The notes under the pieces were generated by a model. That model ran no database searches. It was not told where the DNA came from and saw only the letters and a program-made list of their open reading frames with translations. A stretch of DNA of 64,000 bases from Aminobacter sp. AP02. Its GTDB lineage: Bacteria; Pseudomonadota; Alphaproteobacteria; Rhizobiales; Rhizobiaceae. Below are positions 19,239-32,731 of this stretch, one piece after another (the stretch's first letter is position 1; the number at the start of each line of letters is the position of its first letter). Position numbers and translations under genes: made by a program. The stretch is from assembly GCF_003148805.1 (NCBI RefSeq), contig NZ_QGGX01000010.1, forward strand, positions 1 through 64,000, written 5' to 3'.

Positions 19239-19270
19239 AAGAGTGGGTCCACCCGGTCCCGCTCTTTTTT
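19239..19270 (+). terminator. Terminator-like hairpin in the rimP leader (possible attenuator)
   Basis: AAGAGTGGGTCC (19239-19250) and GGTCCCGCTCTT (19255-19266) form a 12-bp stem with one mismatch and a 4-nt loop, followed directly by TTTT. The T-run ends 27 bp before the rimP start, so it either terminates transcripts from upstream or attenuates the rimP-nusA-infB operon. The leader before it (19027-19238) has no recognisable gene. Confidence 0.6.
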
Positions 19271-19297
19271 GTTACCTGCCGACCGTCTGGAGATTCT

Positions 19298-19930
19298 ATG
19301 ACCGAAAACGCAGTCGAACAGACAGGCGACGACCGCATCATCCGCGAGACCGGCATCGACGCCCGTATCGCCCTGATCGTTCAGCCCGTCCTTCGCGCGA
19401 TCGGCTTCCGCCTCGTTCGCGTCCGCCTGTCGGGTCAGAACGGGCTGACGCTGCAGATCATGACCGAGCGCGAAGACGGCACCATGACCGTCCAGGATTG
19501 TGAAGAGGTGAGCCGCGCGGTTTCGCCTGCGCTCGATGTCGATGATCCGATCGAAAAGGCGTATCATCTGGAAGTGTCGTCGCCGGGCATCGACCGGCCG
19601 CTGGTCCGCAAGTCGGATTTCGGCAACTGGATCGGTCACATCGTCAAGATGGAGACTTCGGTCATGGTTGCCGACCGCAAGCGCTTCCGCGGCAAGATCG
19701 CCGAGGTCGACGACGAAGGCTTCCTGCTCCAGCGTGACCAGGCTGCCTACGGCGAGGAGCCGACCGTGCGTATCCCTTTCGAGGCGATTTCCGACGCGCG
19801 GCTGATCCTCACCGACGATCTCATTCGCGATGCCCTGAGCAAGGACAATCAGGCGCGCAAGGAAGCACGGAAGCGTCGCGGCGAAGCCGAAGATGCGCCG
19901 GAAGACGAAGAAACCGAAACGGAAGATTGA
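19298..19930 (+). CDS. rimP: Ribosome maturation factor RimP
   Basis: Needed for 30S subunit maturation. The 210-residue protein has the two RimP domains: N-terminal (about 15-85, with [20 protein letters not shown] and VEEVS-like [14 protein letters not shown]) and C-terminal SH3-like (about 95-165, beginning [14 protein letters not shown]). An acidic tail rich in E/D follows. First gene of the rimP-nusA-ylxR-infB-rbfA-truB operon, with a terminator-like hairpin in its leader. Confidence 0.96.
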   Translation: MTENAVEQTGDDRIIRETGIDARIALIVQPVLRAIGFRLVRVRLSGQNGLTLQIMTEREDGTMTVQDCEEVSRAVSPALDVDDPIEKAYHLEVSSPGIDRPLVRKSDFGNWIGHIVKMETSVMVADRKRFRGKIAEVDDEGFLLQRDQAAYGEEPTVRIPFEAISDARLILTDDLIRDALSKDNQARKEARKRRGEAEDAPEDEETETED

Positions 19931-19981
19931 TAGAGCCGCGCGGCTGGACCTGATCTGGCCGAACGCTCCGGGAGAAAGACA

Positions 19982-21574
19982 ATGGTTGTAAGCGCCAACA
20001 GGCTCGAACTGCTGCAGATCGCCGACGCGGTCGCCCGCGAGAAGTCGATCGACAAGTCGATCGTCATTGCCGCCATGGCCGATGCGATCCAGAAGGCCGC
20101 GCGTTCGCGTTATGGCCAGGAAACCAACATCCGCGCCGACATCAACCCCAATACGGGCGAGATGAAGCTGCAGCGCCTGATGGAAGTCGTCGAAAAGGTC
20201 GATGACTATGCCACTCAGATCGCATTGTCGTCGGCGCGCGAGCGCAACCCCGACGCCCAGCTCGGCGACTTCATCGCCGAACAGCTGCCGCCGATGGATT
20301 TTGGCCGAATCGCCGCCCAGTCGGCCAAGCAGGTCATCGTCCAGAAGGTGCGCGAAGCCGAGCGCGACCGTCAGTATGACGAATACAAGGACCGCATCGG
20401 CGAGATCGTCAACGGCACCGTCAAGCGCGTCGAATATGGCAACGTCATCGTCGACCTCGGTCGTGGCGAGGCGATCATCCGCCGCGACGAGTTGATCCCC
20501 CGCGAAAACTACAAGTACGGCGACCGCGTCCGCGCTTACGTCTACGACGTGCGCCGCGAACAGCGCGGCCCGCAGATCTTCCTGTCGCGTACCCATCCGC
20601 AGTTCATGGCGAAGCTGTTCACCATGGAAGTGCCGGAGATCTACGACGGCATCATCGAGATCAAGTCGGTTGCCCGCGACCCCGGCTCGCGCGCCAAGAT
20701 CGCCGTCATTTCGCGTGACAGCTCGATCGATCCGGTCGGTGCCTGCGTCGGTATGCGCGGTTCGCGCGTCCAGGCCGTGGTCGGCGAGCTCCAGGGCGAA
20801 AAGATCGACATCATTCCGTGGTCGCCTTCGGCCGCTTCCTTCATCGTCAACGCGCTGCAGCCGGCTGAAGTCGCCAAGGTCGTTCTCGACGAAGACGCAG
20901 AGCGCATCGAAGTGGTGGTTCCGGACGATCAGCTGTCGCTGGCCATCGGCCGCCGCGGCCAGAACGTGCGTCTGGCTTCGCAGCTGACCGGCTGGGACAT
21001 CGACATCCTGACCGAGCAGGAAGAGTCGGAGCGCCGCCAGAAGGAATTCGTCGAGCGTTCGACCCTGTTCATGGAATCGCTCGACGTCGACGAGATGGTC
21101 GGCCAGGTGCTGGCTTCCGAAGGCTTCACCAGCGTCGAGGAAGTGGCCTATGTCGATGCCGACGAAATCGCATCGATCGACGGCTTCGACGAAGACACCG
21201 CGTCCGAAATCCAGACCCGCGCCCGCGAATACCTGGAAAAGATCGAGGCCGAGCACGACGACAAGCGCAAGGCGCTTGGCGTGCAGGACGAGCTGCGCGA
21301 GATCCCCGGCATCACCACTGCAATGCTGGTGGCGCTCGGCAATGACGGCGTGAAGACGGTCGAGGACTTCGCCGGCTACGCGGCTGACGATCTCGTCGGC
21401 TGGAAGGAGCGCAAGGACGGCGAGACGAAGTTCTTCCCAGGTGTGCTGGCCGATTACGGTGTTTCGCGCACCGATGCGGAACAGATGGTCGTTGCTGCCC
21501 GACGCATGGCCGGTTGGATCGCCGAGGACGAAGTTGCGTCCGAGGAAGAGCCAGCCGACGTCGCCGGTGCGTGA
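19982..21574 (+). CDS. nusA: Transcription termination/antitermination protein NusA
   Basis: RNA-polymerase-associated factor controlling pausing, termination and antitermination. The 530 residues show the N-terminal polymerase-binding domain (1-130), S1 domain (about 135-200), KH1-KH2 RNA-binding domains (about 230-345, with [20 protein letters not shown]), and C-terminal helix-hairpin-helix acidic repeats (about 355-505). ATG follows GGGAGAAAGACA. It lies between rimP and ylxR as in most bacteria. Confidence 0.98.
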   Translation: MVVSANRLELLQIADAVAREKSIDKSIVIAAMADAIQKAARSRYGQETNIRADINPNTGEMKLQRLMEVVEKVDDYATQIALSSARERNPDAQLGDFIAEQLPPMDFGRIAAQSAKQVIVQKVREAERDRQYDEYKDRIGEIVNGTVKRVEYGNVIVDLGRGEAIIRRDELIPRENYKYGDRVRAYVYDVRREQRGPQIFLSRTHPQFMAKLFTMEVPEIYDGIIEIKSVARDPGSRAKIAVISRDSSIDPVGACVGMRGSRVQAVVGELQGEKIDIIPWSPSAASFIVNALQPAEVAKVVLDEDAERIEVVVPDDQLSLAIGRRGQNVRLASQLTGWDIDILTEQEESERRQKEFVERSTLFMESLDVDEMVGQVLASEGFTSVEEVAYVDADEIASIDGFDEDTASEIQTRAREYLEKIEAEHDDKRKALGVQDELREIPGITTAMLVALGNDGVKTVEDFAGYAADDLVGWKERKDGETKFFPGVLADYGVSRTDAEQMVVAARRMAGWIAEDEVASEEEPADVAGA

Positions 21575-21597
21575 CGTGAGGCCGGCTGGAGAACCCC

Positions 21598-22253
21598 TTG
21601 GACGAGATGAACGATCGCACCTGCATCGTCACGCGCAAGAGCGCCGAACCGGATGATCTGATCCGATTCGTCGTCGGCCCGGATTCGACCGTTTTTCCGG
21701 ACCTCAAGAGAAATCTGCCCGGCCGCGGTTGCTGGGTGACGGCAGACCGCCTACATGTCGACAAGGCTGCGGCCAAGGGCATGTTCGCCCGCGCCTTCAA
21801 GGCCCAGGTCGTCGTGCCGCCCGAACTGGGCGCCATGGTCGACGGCCTGCTCGCCAAATCGGCGCTTGGCGCGCTCGGGCTTGCCCGAAAGGCCGGCCTG
21901 GTGGCGCTAGGTGCCGCCAAGGTCGACTCCACGGTCCGCGCCGGCAAGGCGCTTCTAGTACTCCATGCCTATGAGGGCGCCGAAGACGGCGTCCGCAAGA
22001 TCACCCAGGCCCGCAAGGCCACAGTGCATATCGGCGGGCCTGCAACGCCCGCCTACAAACTTTTTTCGGAAGCCGAATTGGGTTTGGCATTGGGGGCAAC
22101 AAATGTGATACATGCAGCCGTCCTCGCGGGAGACGCGGGAAAAGCGGTCGCAAAGCGCGTGGGTGCGCTTGACCGATATCGGGGCGGATCCCCGGATGAT
22201 CTGGCAATGATTGCGGCGGTTGCCTACGACGATGATGCCGCAGAGGATATGGA

Positions 22254-22257
<4 letters not shown>
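21598..22257 (+). CDS. ylxR: RNA-binding protein: YlxR (DUF448) domain fused to an L7Ae-like domain
   Basis: A 219-residue protein: N-terminal YlxR domain (about 4-85, with the core motifs RTCIVTRKS and GRGCWV), then a ribosomal L7Ae/L30e-like RNA-binding domain (about 95-195, with [18 protein letters not shown]). The TTG at 21598 is chosen because TGGAG lies 7 nt upstream; an in-frame ATG at 21607 is an alternative. Its stop overlaps infB by ATGA. The fused form is the standard alphaproteobacterial nusA-infB spacer gene; its role in translation or RNase P control is only outlined for the family. Confidence 0.9.
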
Positions 22258-24959
<2,702 letters not shown>

Positions 24960-25073
24960 GCCTCTGGCATTTGTCTAATCGTTTGGACGGTGGCCGTTCG
25001 GCCGCCGTCCGTTTTCGTGCAGCAGGATGTGCGGTCCCATTCCGCCTCCTGCGACATATGGATTTTCAGGATC

Positions 25074-25481
25074 ATGTCGCGTTTTCAGAGTTCAGGCCCA
25101 TCCCAGCGCCAGCTTCGCGTCGGCGAACAGGTGCGTCATGCGCTTTCCGAAATGCTCCCGCGCGGAGAGATCATCGATCCGGTGATCGAAACGACGGTCA
25201 TTTCGATCACCGAGGTGCGCATGTCGCCTGACCTCAAGATAGCCACCGCCTTTGTGTCGCCGATCGGCGCCAAGGATCCCGACGCGGTCATCGCCGCGCT
25301 CAACAAATACGCCAAGTTCATCCGTGGCCGCGTTTCATTCGCCCTCAAGCAGATGAAATACATGCCGGAATTCCGTTTCCGGCTGGACACCAGTTACGAC
25401 AATTTCGCCAAGATCAACGATCTGCTGCGCTCGCCCGAAGTGGCGCGCGACCTCGACGGCGAAGAAGACAAGGAAGACTGA
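25074..25481 (+). CDS. rbfA: 30S ribosome-binding factor A
   Basis: Cold-shock factor that binds the 16S 5' helix during 30S maturation; KH-fold, 135 residues. Motifs: [39 protein letters not shown] and the C-terminal [16 protein letters not shown]. The ATG at 25074 gives the canonical start MSRFQSSG; an upstream in-frame extension to 24990 encodes no recognisable sequence. It is one base before truB. Confidence 0.96.
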   Translation: MSRFQSSGPSQRQLRVGEQVRHALSEMLPRGEIIDPVIETTVISITEVRMSPDLKIATAFVSPIGAKDPDAVIAALNKYAKFIRGRVSFALKQMKYMPEFRFRLDTSYDNFAKINDLLRSPEVARDLDGEEDKED

Positions 25482-25482
25482 C

Positions 25483-26430
25483 ATGTCGCGTCGCGGCAAG
25501 AAGAAAGGCCGGCCCGTCTCCGGCTGGCTGGTGCTGGACAAACCTGTGGGCATGGGCTCGACAGAGGCCGTCTCCAAGATCAAATGGCTGTTCAATGCCG
25601 AAAAGGCCGGACACGCCGGCACGCTCGACCCGCTTGCGTCGGGCATGCTGCCGATCGCGCTCGGCGAAGCCACCAAAACCGTGCCCTACGTCATGGACGG
25701 CGCCAAGGTTTACCGCTTCACCGTATCCTGGGGCGAAGAGCGCTCCACCGACGACCTCGAGGGTCCGGTGACGAAAACTTCGGACAAGCGTCCGTCCGAA
25801 GAAGAGATCCGTGCGGTCATGCCGAATTACACCGGCGTGATCATGCAGACGCCGCCGCAGTTTTCGGCGATCAAGATCGCCGGCGAGCGCGCCTATGATC
25901 TTGCTCGCGAAGGTGCGACGGTCGACATTCCAGCCCGCGAGGTGGAGATCGGCCGCCTCGAGATCATCGAAAACTCGCCCGATCGTACGGTCTTCGAGAT
26001 CGATTGCGGCAAGGGCACCTATGTCCGCTCGCTTGCTCGCGACATGGGCCGCGATCTCGGCTGCTTTGGCCATATCTCCGACCTTCGCCGCACCGAGGTC
26101 GATCCCTTCACTGCCGAAGACTTTGTCACCATCGCCGAACTGGAGGCCGCTCGCGCCGCCGGGCAGCCCGATGGCGAAGAGGGCAAGTGGGACTTCACCG
26201 CGATCGACGACTTCGTGGTCGACACCTCGGCGGCACTCGAGTGCATGCCTCAAGTGGCGGTGACCGACGAAGCCGCCAACAAGATCAGGCTCGGCAACCC
26301 CGTCATCGTGCGCGGCCGCGATGCGCCAGTGGAGGCCGAAGAGGCCTGCGCCACCGCGCGCGGCAAGCTCGTTGCCATCGGCGCGATCGAGCAGGGCATG
26401 TTCAAGCCCAAGCGCGTGTTCACCGCCTGA
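25483..26430 (+). CDS. truB: tRNA pseudouridine(55) synthase TruB
   Basis: Makes pseudouridine 55 in the T-loop of tRNAs. The 315 residues contain [11 protein letters not shown], the catalytic Asp D49 in [14 protein letters not shown], and the conserved [15 protein letters not shown] motif; a C-terminal TruB_C extension is present. ATG preceded by AAGGAAG. Last gene of the rimP operon; corA starts 77 bp later, in the same direction. Confidence 0.97.
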   Translation: MSRRGKKKGRPVSGWLVLDKPVGMGSTEAVSKIKWLFNAEKAGHAGTLDPLASGMLPIALGEATKTVPYVMDGAKVYRFTVSWGEERSTDDLEGPVTKTSDKRPSEEEIRAVMPNYTGVIMQTPPQFSAIKIAGERAYDLAREGATVDIPAREVEIGRLEIIENSPDRTVFEIDCGKGTYVRSLARDMGRDLGCFGHISDLRRTEVDPFTAEDFVTIAELEAARAAGQPDGEEGKWDFTAIDDFVVDTSAALECMPQVAVTDEAANKIRLGNPVIVRGRDAPVEAEEACATARGKLVAIGAIEQGMFKPKRVFTA

Positions 26431-26507
26431 CCCTTGTTTGCCATCGCCGTTTCCGATTGGATCGCTGCATGTGATTCCGCGCGACGACACGATGGAGCGA
26501 GCCGACT

Positions 26508-27563
26508 GTGAAACGCGCTAACAGGCATGGCAGACGGGCCCCGATAGGGGCCTCGCCTGGGACGCTGATCGCCGATCCGGCCGCGCGCCAGTCGGCGCTC
26601 AACCTGACCCTCATCTCGCCCGACGCCTGCGAGTTCGTCGACAATGCCAGCCTCGACGACGTTGCGGCCGCTTGCGACAGCTGGCCGGTCATCTGGCTTG
26701 ATTGTGTCGGCCTCGCCAACATCGACCTGATCGAGCAGATCGGACATATCTTCGGCCTGCACACGCTGGCGCTGGAGGATGTGGTCAACACCGGTCAGCG
26801 GCCCAAGGCGGATTTTTTCGACGATCATGCCTTCTTCGTGCTCAGCATGATCGACGACGCCAAGAGCGGGCGCTACGAGCAGATTTCCTTCTTCTTCAAC
26901 GACAAGTTCGTCGTCACCTTCCAGGAGCGCGAGGGCGATCCGTTCGAGCCGGTGCGACAGCGCATCCGCACGTCCAATCCAAGCCGCTTGCGCCACCGCA
27001 AGGCGGACTATCTCGCTTATGCGCTGATCGATGCGGTGGTCGACAGCTACTTTCCAGTCGTCGACGCGACCGGCGACACCGTGGACAAGATCGAGGACGA
27101 ATTGCTCGCGTCGCCGCAAAAGCATCAGATCGGCCAGCTGCATGGCCTGCGCCGAGCAACCAACCTGCTCAAGCGCACGATCTGGCCGCTGCGTGACGCG
27201 TTGACGACCCTGATCCGCTCGGACGCCGCCTTCATCTCGGCGGAGACCAAGGTCTACTTCAACGACACGCTCGATCATTCGATCAGGCTGACCGAAACAG
27301 TCGAGTCGCAGCGCGAAACGATGATCGGGTTGATCGAGATGCACCTGTCGCTGTCGCAGTCGCGCACCAACGAGATCATCGGCGTTCTCACCATCGTCTC
27401 GGCGATCTTCATCCCGCTCACCTTCCTCGCCGGCATTTGGGGCATGAACTTCGAGAACATGCCGGAACTGAAGACGGTCTATGGCTATCCGGCGGCTTTG
27501 GGCTTCATGGCTTTCGTGGCGGTCGGGCTGGTGATCATTTTCAAGCGGCGACGGTGGCTGTGA
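26508..27563 (+). CDS. CorA-family divalent cation transporter
   Basis: Inner-membrane Mg2+ (or Co2+/Ni2+/Zn2+) channel of 351 residues. A large cytosolic N-terminal funnel domain precedes two C-terminal transmembrane helices (about 286-312 and 327-346) separated by the signature GMN loop (WGMNFENMPEL). The N-terminal sequence (HTLALEDVVNTGQRPK) is standard. GTG start at 26508 after GGAG. Whether the ion is Mg2+ or another metal (ZntB-like) is not decidable from the motif alone. Confidence 0.92.
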   Translation: MKRANRHGRRAPIGASPGTLIADPAARQSALNLTLISPDACEFVDNASLDDVAAACDSWPVIWLDCVGLANIDLIEQIGHIFGLHTLALEDVVNTGQRPKADFFDDHAFFVLSMIDDAKSGRYEQISFFFNDKFVVTFQEREGDPFEPVRQRIRTSNPSRLRHRKADYLAYALIDAVVDSYFPVVDATGDTVDKIEDELLASPQKHQIGQLHGLRRATNLLKRTIWPLRDALTTLIRSDAAFISAETKVYFNDTLDHSIRLTETVESQRETMIGLIEMHLSLSQSRTNEIIGVLTIVSAIFIPLTFLAGIWGMNFENMPELKTVYGYPAALGFMAFVAVGLVIIFKRRRWL

Positions 27564-27724
27564 TGGCGCTCAGGAGCCGGCTTGCGAAATAGCTGGCATT
27601 TGCCGCCAAATTCCACTATATGCGCCGCAACATTGCGCTTTTGAGTGCTTTGTTCATCGGCCCCAGCTGGACGACATCCCGGCCGTGGGCGTCCCGTTTC
27701 CTCCAGATCGAAAGGAAAAACACG

Positions 27725-27994
27725 ATGTCGATTACTGCCGAGCGCAAGTCGGAACTGATGACTGAATTCGCAACCGCCAAGGGCGACACCGGTTCGCCGG
27801 AAGTCCAGGTTGCCATCCTCTCCGAGCGCATCAAGAACCTGACCGAGCACTTCAAGGACCACAAGAAGGACAATCACTCCCGTCGTGGCCTCCTGGCGCT
27901 CGTTTCCCAGCGTCGCAGCCTGCTTGACTACCTCAAGCGCAAGGACGACGCACGCTATCAGACGCTGATCGAGAAGCTCGGTCTGCGCCGCTGA
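27725..27994 (+). CDS. rpsO: 30S ribosomal protein S15
   Basis: 89-residue primary rRNA-binding protein of the small subunit platform, recognisable throughout (for example [20 protein letters not shown] and [20 protein letters not shown]). ATG at 27725 follows AAAGGAAAAACACG. A perfect 15-bp hairpin follows, then pnp: the conserved rpsO-pnp pair. Confidence 0.99.
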   Translation: MSITAERKSELMTEFATAKGDTGSPEVQVAILSERIKNLTEHFKDHKKDNHSRRGLLALVSQRRSLLDYLKRKDDARYQTLIEKLGLRR

Positions 27995-28000
27995 TGAATT

Positions 28001-28035
28001 GACCGGCGGGCTCTCCCTGCGAGAGCCCGCCGGTC
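28001..28035 (+). terminator. Perfect 15-bp hairpin between rpsO and pnp
   Basis: GACCGGCGGGCTCTC (28001-28015) pairs fully with GAGAGCCCGCCGGTC (28021-28035), loop CCTGC. No T-run follows, so it may stabilise the rpsO 3' end or act as a processing site instead of a terminator; in E. coli the rpsO-pnp region is cut by RNase III and autoregulates PNPase. Confidence 0.55.
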
Positions 28036-28359
28036 GCGCATTCGGGCCACCGATCTGGTGGTCCATCGGCCGATCCCGCCACACCGTGTGGTCGTGCTGA
28101 AGAAGGGTCCGGAGCGTTATAGGGAAGCGCCCGAACCACCCATGGACGGTCATGGGGCAGGATTGCAGGACGTTCGGTCGGCCGCTTTGCGGCCTACATT
28201 CCCAACCGAGCCTCTTGTTGTCTTGCCCGTGGCTGGCCAAACCGAAGCCCAGGCGCGTGCGGAAGACCAGTCGGTTTTTCACAAATGCGCGCCGAACAAG
28301 CCAGGGAAATTGGCACGCCGGAATGCGGCGTCGGCCATTCCCGCCACGAAGGACAGAAC
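28036..28359 (+). other. pnp leader region without a gene
   Basis: This 324-bp stretch has no supported ORF. It holds small hairpins, among them a GGCCACC/GGTGGTC pair near 28047-28063 and GGCCGC-TTT-GCGGCC at 28180-28194, and ends with the AAGGAC Shine-Dalgarno of pnp. A long structured leader suits PNPase autoregulation (inference). Confidence 0.4.
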
Positions 28360-30507
<2,148 letters not shown>

Positions 30508-30530
30508 TAGCAGCACTTTTTGATATGAAG

Positions 30531-30562
30531 CGGGCGCGCCGTAAGGTCGCGCCCGTTTTCGT
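30531..30562 (+). terminator. Intrinsic terminator after pnp
   Basis: CGGGCGCG (30531-30538) pairs with CGCGCCCG (30548-30555), followed by TTTTCGTTTT. It lies 24 bp after the pnp stop and 33 bp before the next gene. Confidence 0.75.
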
Positions 30563-30594
30563 TTTGAGCATACCGACAATACTGGAAGCCTCCC

Positions 30595-31611
30595 ATGACG
30601 CGCGAAGCATTGAAGACCCTGTTCTACCCCTTCGAAGCCGAGGTGCTGGCGATGCCGGGGCAGGGCATGCGCGCACTGTTCATCGGCGCCGAGCCGGGCT
30701 TCAGGAGGCCGCAGGGCTTCGATGCGAGGCTTTCCCTTGTCCAGGGCTTCCGCCCGCATGTGCTGGCCCTGGCAGCCGCTGGGCATGATGTGACGGCCCG
30801 CGCCGAAGAAGACGGTTACGACATGGCCCTGGTGCTCGCCGGCCGTCACCGCGGGCTCAACGAGTTGCGTGTCGCCGAAGCCATCGAACGCGTTGTGCCA
30901 GGCGGTCTGGTGGTCGTTGCCGGCGGCAAGGAAGATGGCATCGCCAGCCTGCGCAAGCGGCTCGGCACGCTGCTGGAGATCGAGGACCATCTGCCGAAAT
31001 ATCACGGCACGGCGCTATGGTTCCGCCGTACAGCGCAGGCCGAGGCCGCGGCGGCCACCTTGCGCGCCGACAACCCCGAGCAGTTGGTGGAGGGTCGTTT
31101 CCGTACCGCGCCTGGCATGTTTTCGTTCGAGCGTATCGACGCGGGCACTCGGCTTCTGGTCGACAGCCTGCCATCGGACATCAAGGGCAAGGTCGCCGAC
31201 TTCTGCGCCGGATGGGGGTATGTCGCGGCCGAGGTCGCCGCGCGCGCCAAGGATCTTAAGGCGCTCGACCTGTTCGAAGCCGATTTCGATGCGCTCGAAG
31301 CGGCCAGGGCCAATGTGCCCAATATTCCCGTCACGCCTGCGTTCCACTGGCAAGACCTCACCAAAGAGCCGGTCGAGCGGCGCTATGACGTGGTGGTGAT
31401 GAACCCGCCCTTCCACCTCGACCGCGATGCCGATCCGGAGATCGGCCAGCGCATGATCAAGGCCGCCGCTGCCGCACTCAAGCCGGGCGGACGCCTGTTC
31501 ATGGTGGCCAACAGGCATCTGCCTTACCTGCCGGTGCTGGCGCAGGCCTTCGCCTCGGTAGAGGAAATCGCCGTCGACAGCGCCTTCAGGGTCTATGCGG
31601 CGAAGCGCTGA
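30595..31611 (+). CDS. rsmC: Class I SAM-dependent methyltransferase, RsmC-like
   Basis: A 338-residue protein with the RsmC two-domain layout: a degenerate N-terminal methyltransferase-like half (about 1-150) and an active C-terminal half. The C-terminal half has VADFCAGWGYVAAEVA (motif I) and the N6/N2-methylase tetrapeptide NPPF in VVMNPPFHLDRD. RsmC methylates G1207 of 16S rRNA; the assignment is by layout. The pnp-rsmC-fabI neighbourhood is conserved in rhizobia. Confidence 0.82.
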   Translation: MTREALKTLFYPFEAEVLAMPGQGMRALFIGAEPGFRRPQGFDARLSLVQGFRPHVLALAAAGHDVTARAEEDGYDMALVLAGRHRGLNELRVAEAIERVVPGGLVVVAGGKEDGIASLRKRLGTLLEIEDHLPKYHGTALWFRRTAQAEAAAATLRADNPEQLVEGRFRTAPGMFSFERIDAGTRLLVDSLPSDIKGKVADFCAGWGYVAAEVAARAKDLKALDLFEADFDALEAARANVPNIPVTPAFHWQDLTKEPVERRYDVVVMNPPFHLDRDADPEIGQRMIKAAAAALKPGGRLFMVANRHLPYLPVLAQAFASVEEIAVDSAFRVYAAKR

Positions 31612-31700
31612 TCTTCGGGCCGAGGCAAGCCACGGATGGCCGCAATGGCGAGTGCTCCGCCGCGATGCACAGAGGTGGCGCGGTGCAAGGGCTCGTGCCG

Positions 31701-32511
31701 CTAAGGCTGTGTCGGTGGAGGGGTGGCGACGGTTCCGCCGAAGCCTTGAAGGGACCATTCATACACGGTTGTCGCGGTCCGCAGCTTTCCGAAACGAGCA
31801 GAAGCCAGGTCCAGTATGTCGACGATAACCGATGTCCACATGAGCATGAGCAGTGCAACCAGTAAACGTGACGGCTTTCCCCTGAGGCCGAACTGATAGC
31901 CGAGGCAGATAACGCTCAGCAACGTCATCGCTATCAGCAGCCAGAACAACTGCGGTGGAGGCCGCGCATCGAAGGCGAAGCGTTCCGCAGTGCTTGCGTC
32001 GAACAGATCGTTCAGGGAGGCCATCAACGAATTGGAGATGGCATTGGGTTGGGCGCGCACGATCGATGTCAGGTTCTCCCACATCTGAGTCTGGAGCGCG
32101 GCTGTCTGCTGGTTCAATTCATCGAAGGAGATTCCGTCCCGATCTCCGCGGACGAAGTCGGCGCGTATCTTCGTATATTGTTCGAGCGAGGCGGCGATCT
32201 GCAATGCCTGGGGGCTGTCAATGGCCTTTGCGCGAAGCCAGCCGGTACCTATAGCATTCGCCTCGGCGAGACCTCCATCACGGCGCTCGTTGAAACGGGT
32301 GTTGGCGAAGGAAGCGTCAGCGCCAATACAAATGCCAGCAAGGCCAGCATGCCATCGACCACGATGCCGACGCTTTCGGGCTGGCTTTGGCCCGCGCACG
32401 ATCGCGGCGTCCGAACCACAATCCTACCTCGTGGGCGACCATCTGGAACAGGAACAGCAGAAGTCCAAACGCGAAGATGCTCCGCTCCGCGATCATTATG
32501 AAGAAAGCCAT
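31701..32511 (-). pseudogene. Frameshifted bestrophin-like (DUF4239) membrane protein gene
   Basis: The gene reads from an ATG at 32511 (MAFFIMIAERSIFAFGLLLF) and breaks twice. Near 32372-32379 the frame must shift to continue as ESVGIVVDGMLALLAFVLAL, and near 32310-32317 it shifts again into SFANTRFNERRDGGLAEANA, which stays open to the stop at 31701. Each shift fits loss of one base. The restored product has the DUF4239 features: N-terminal membrane pair, F-x-x-R-x-N-x-R-R plus EANAIGTGWLR, and two C-terminal membrane helices. Either a decaying gene or two sequencing errors; no selenocysteine or slippery heptamer seen. Confidence 0.75.
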
Positions 32512-32731
32512 GCTGACCCCCGGTTCAGTAGATCGCCGTCAAACGGCTTGCGCCGATCACTCTTGAGTATCGTAGGGGTTTGTCAATCCGGTCAACCTGC
32601 AGTGGCCTACGAGCCGACTCCCGCAAGTCGTGCCCATCCCAGATGGTCCACGCCGCCTGACTTGGGAAATGGTAGCTGCGGCCTGCTCATCCGGCGTCGT
32701 TCCGGTCAGGCAGGTTTCGCCGGGATTTCGC

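Noticed and set aside
32512-32731. Extra gene between the pseudogene and the EAL gene
   Set aside because: Short open frames here have no ribosome-binding site, no family resemblance and fall in the shadow of the flanking genes; nothing supported is seen in this stretch.
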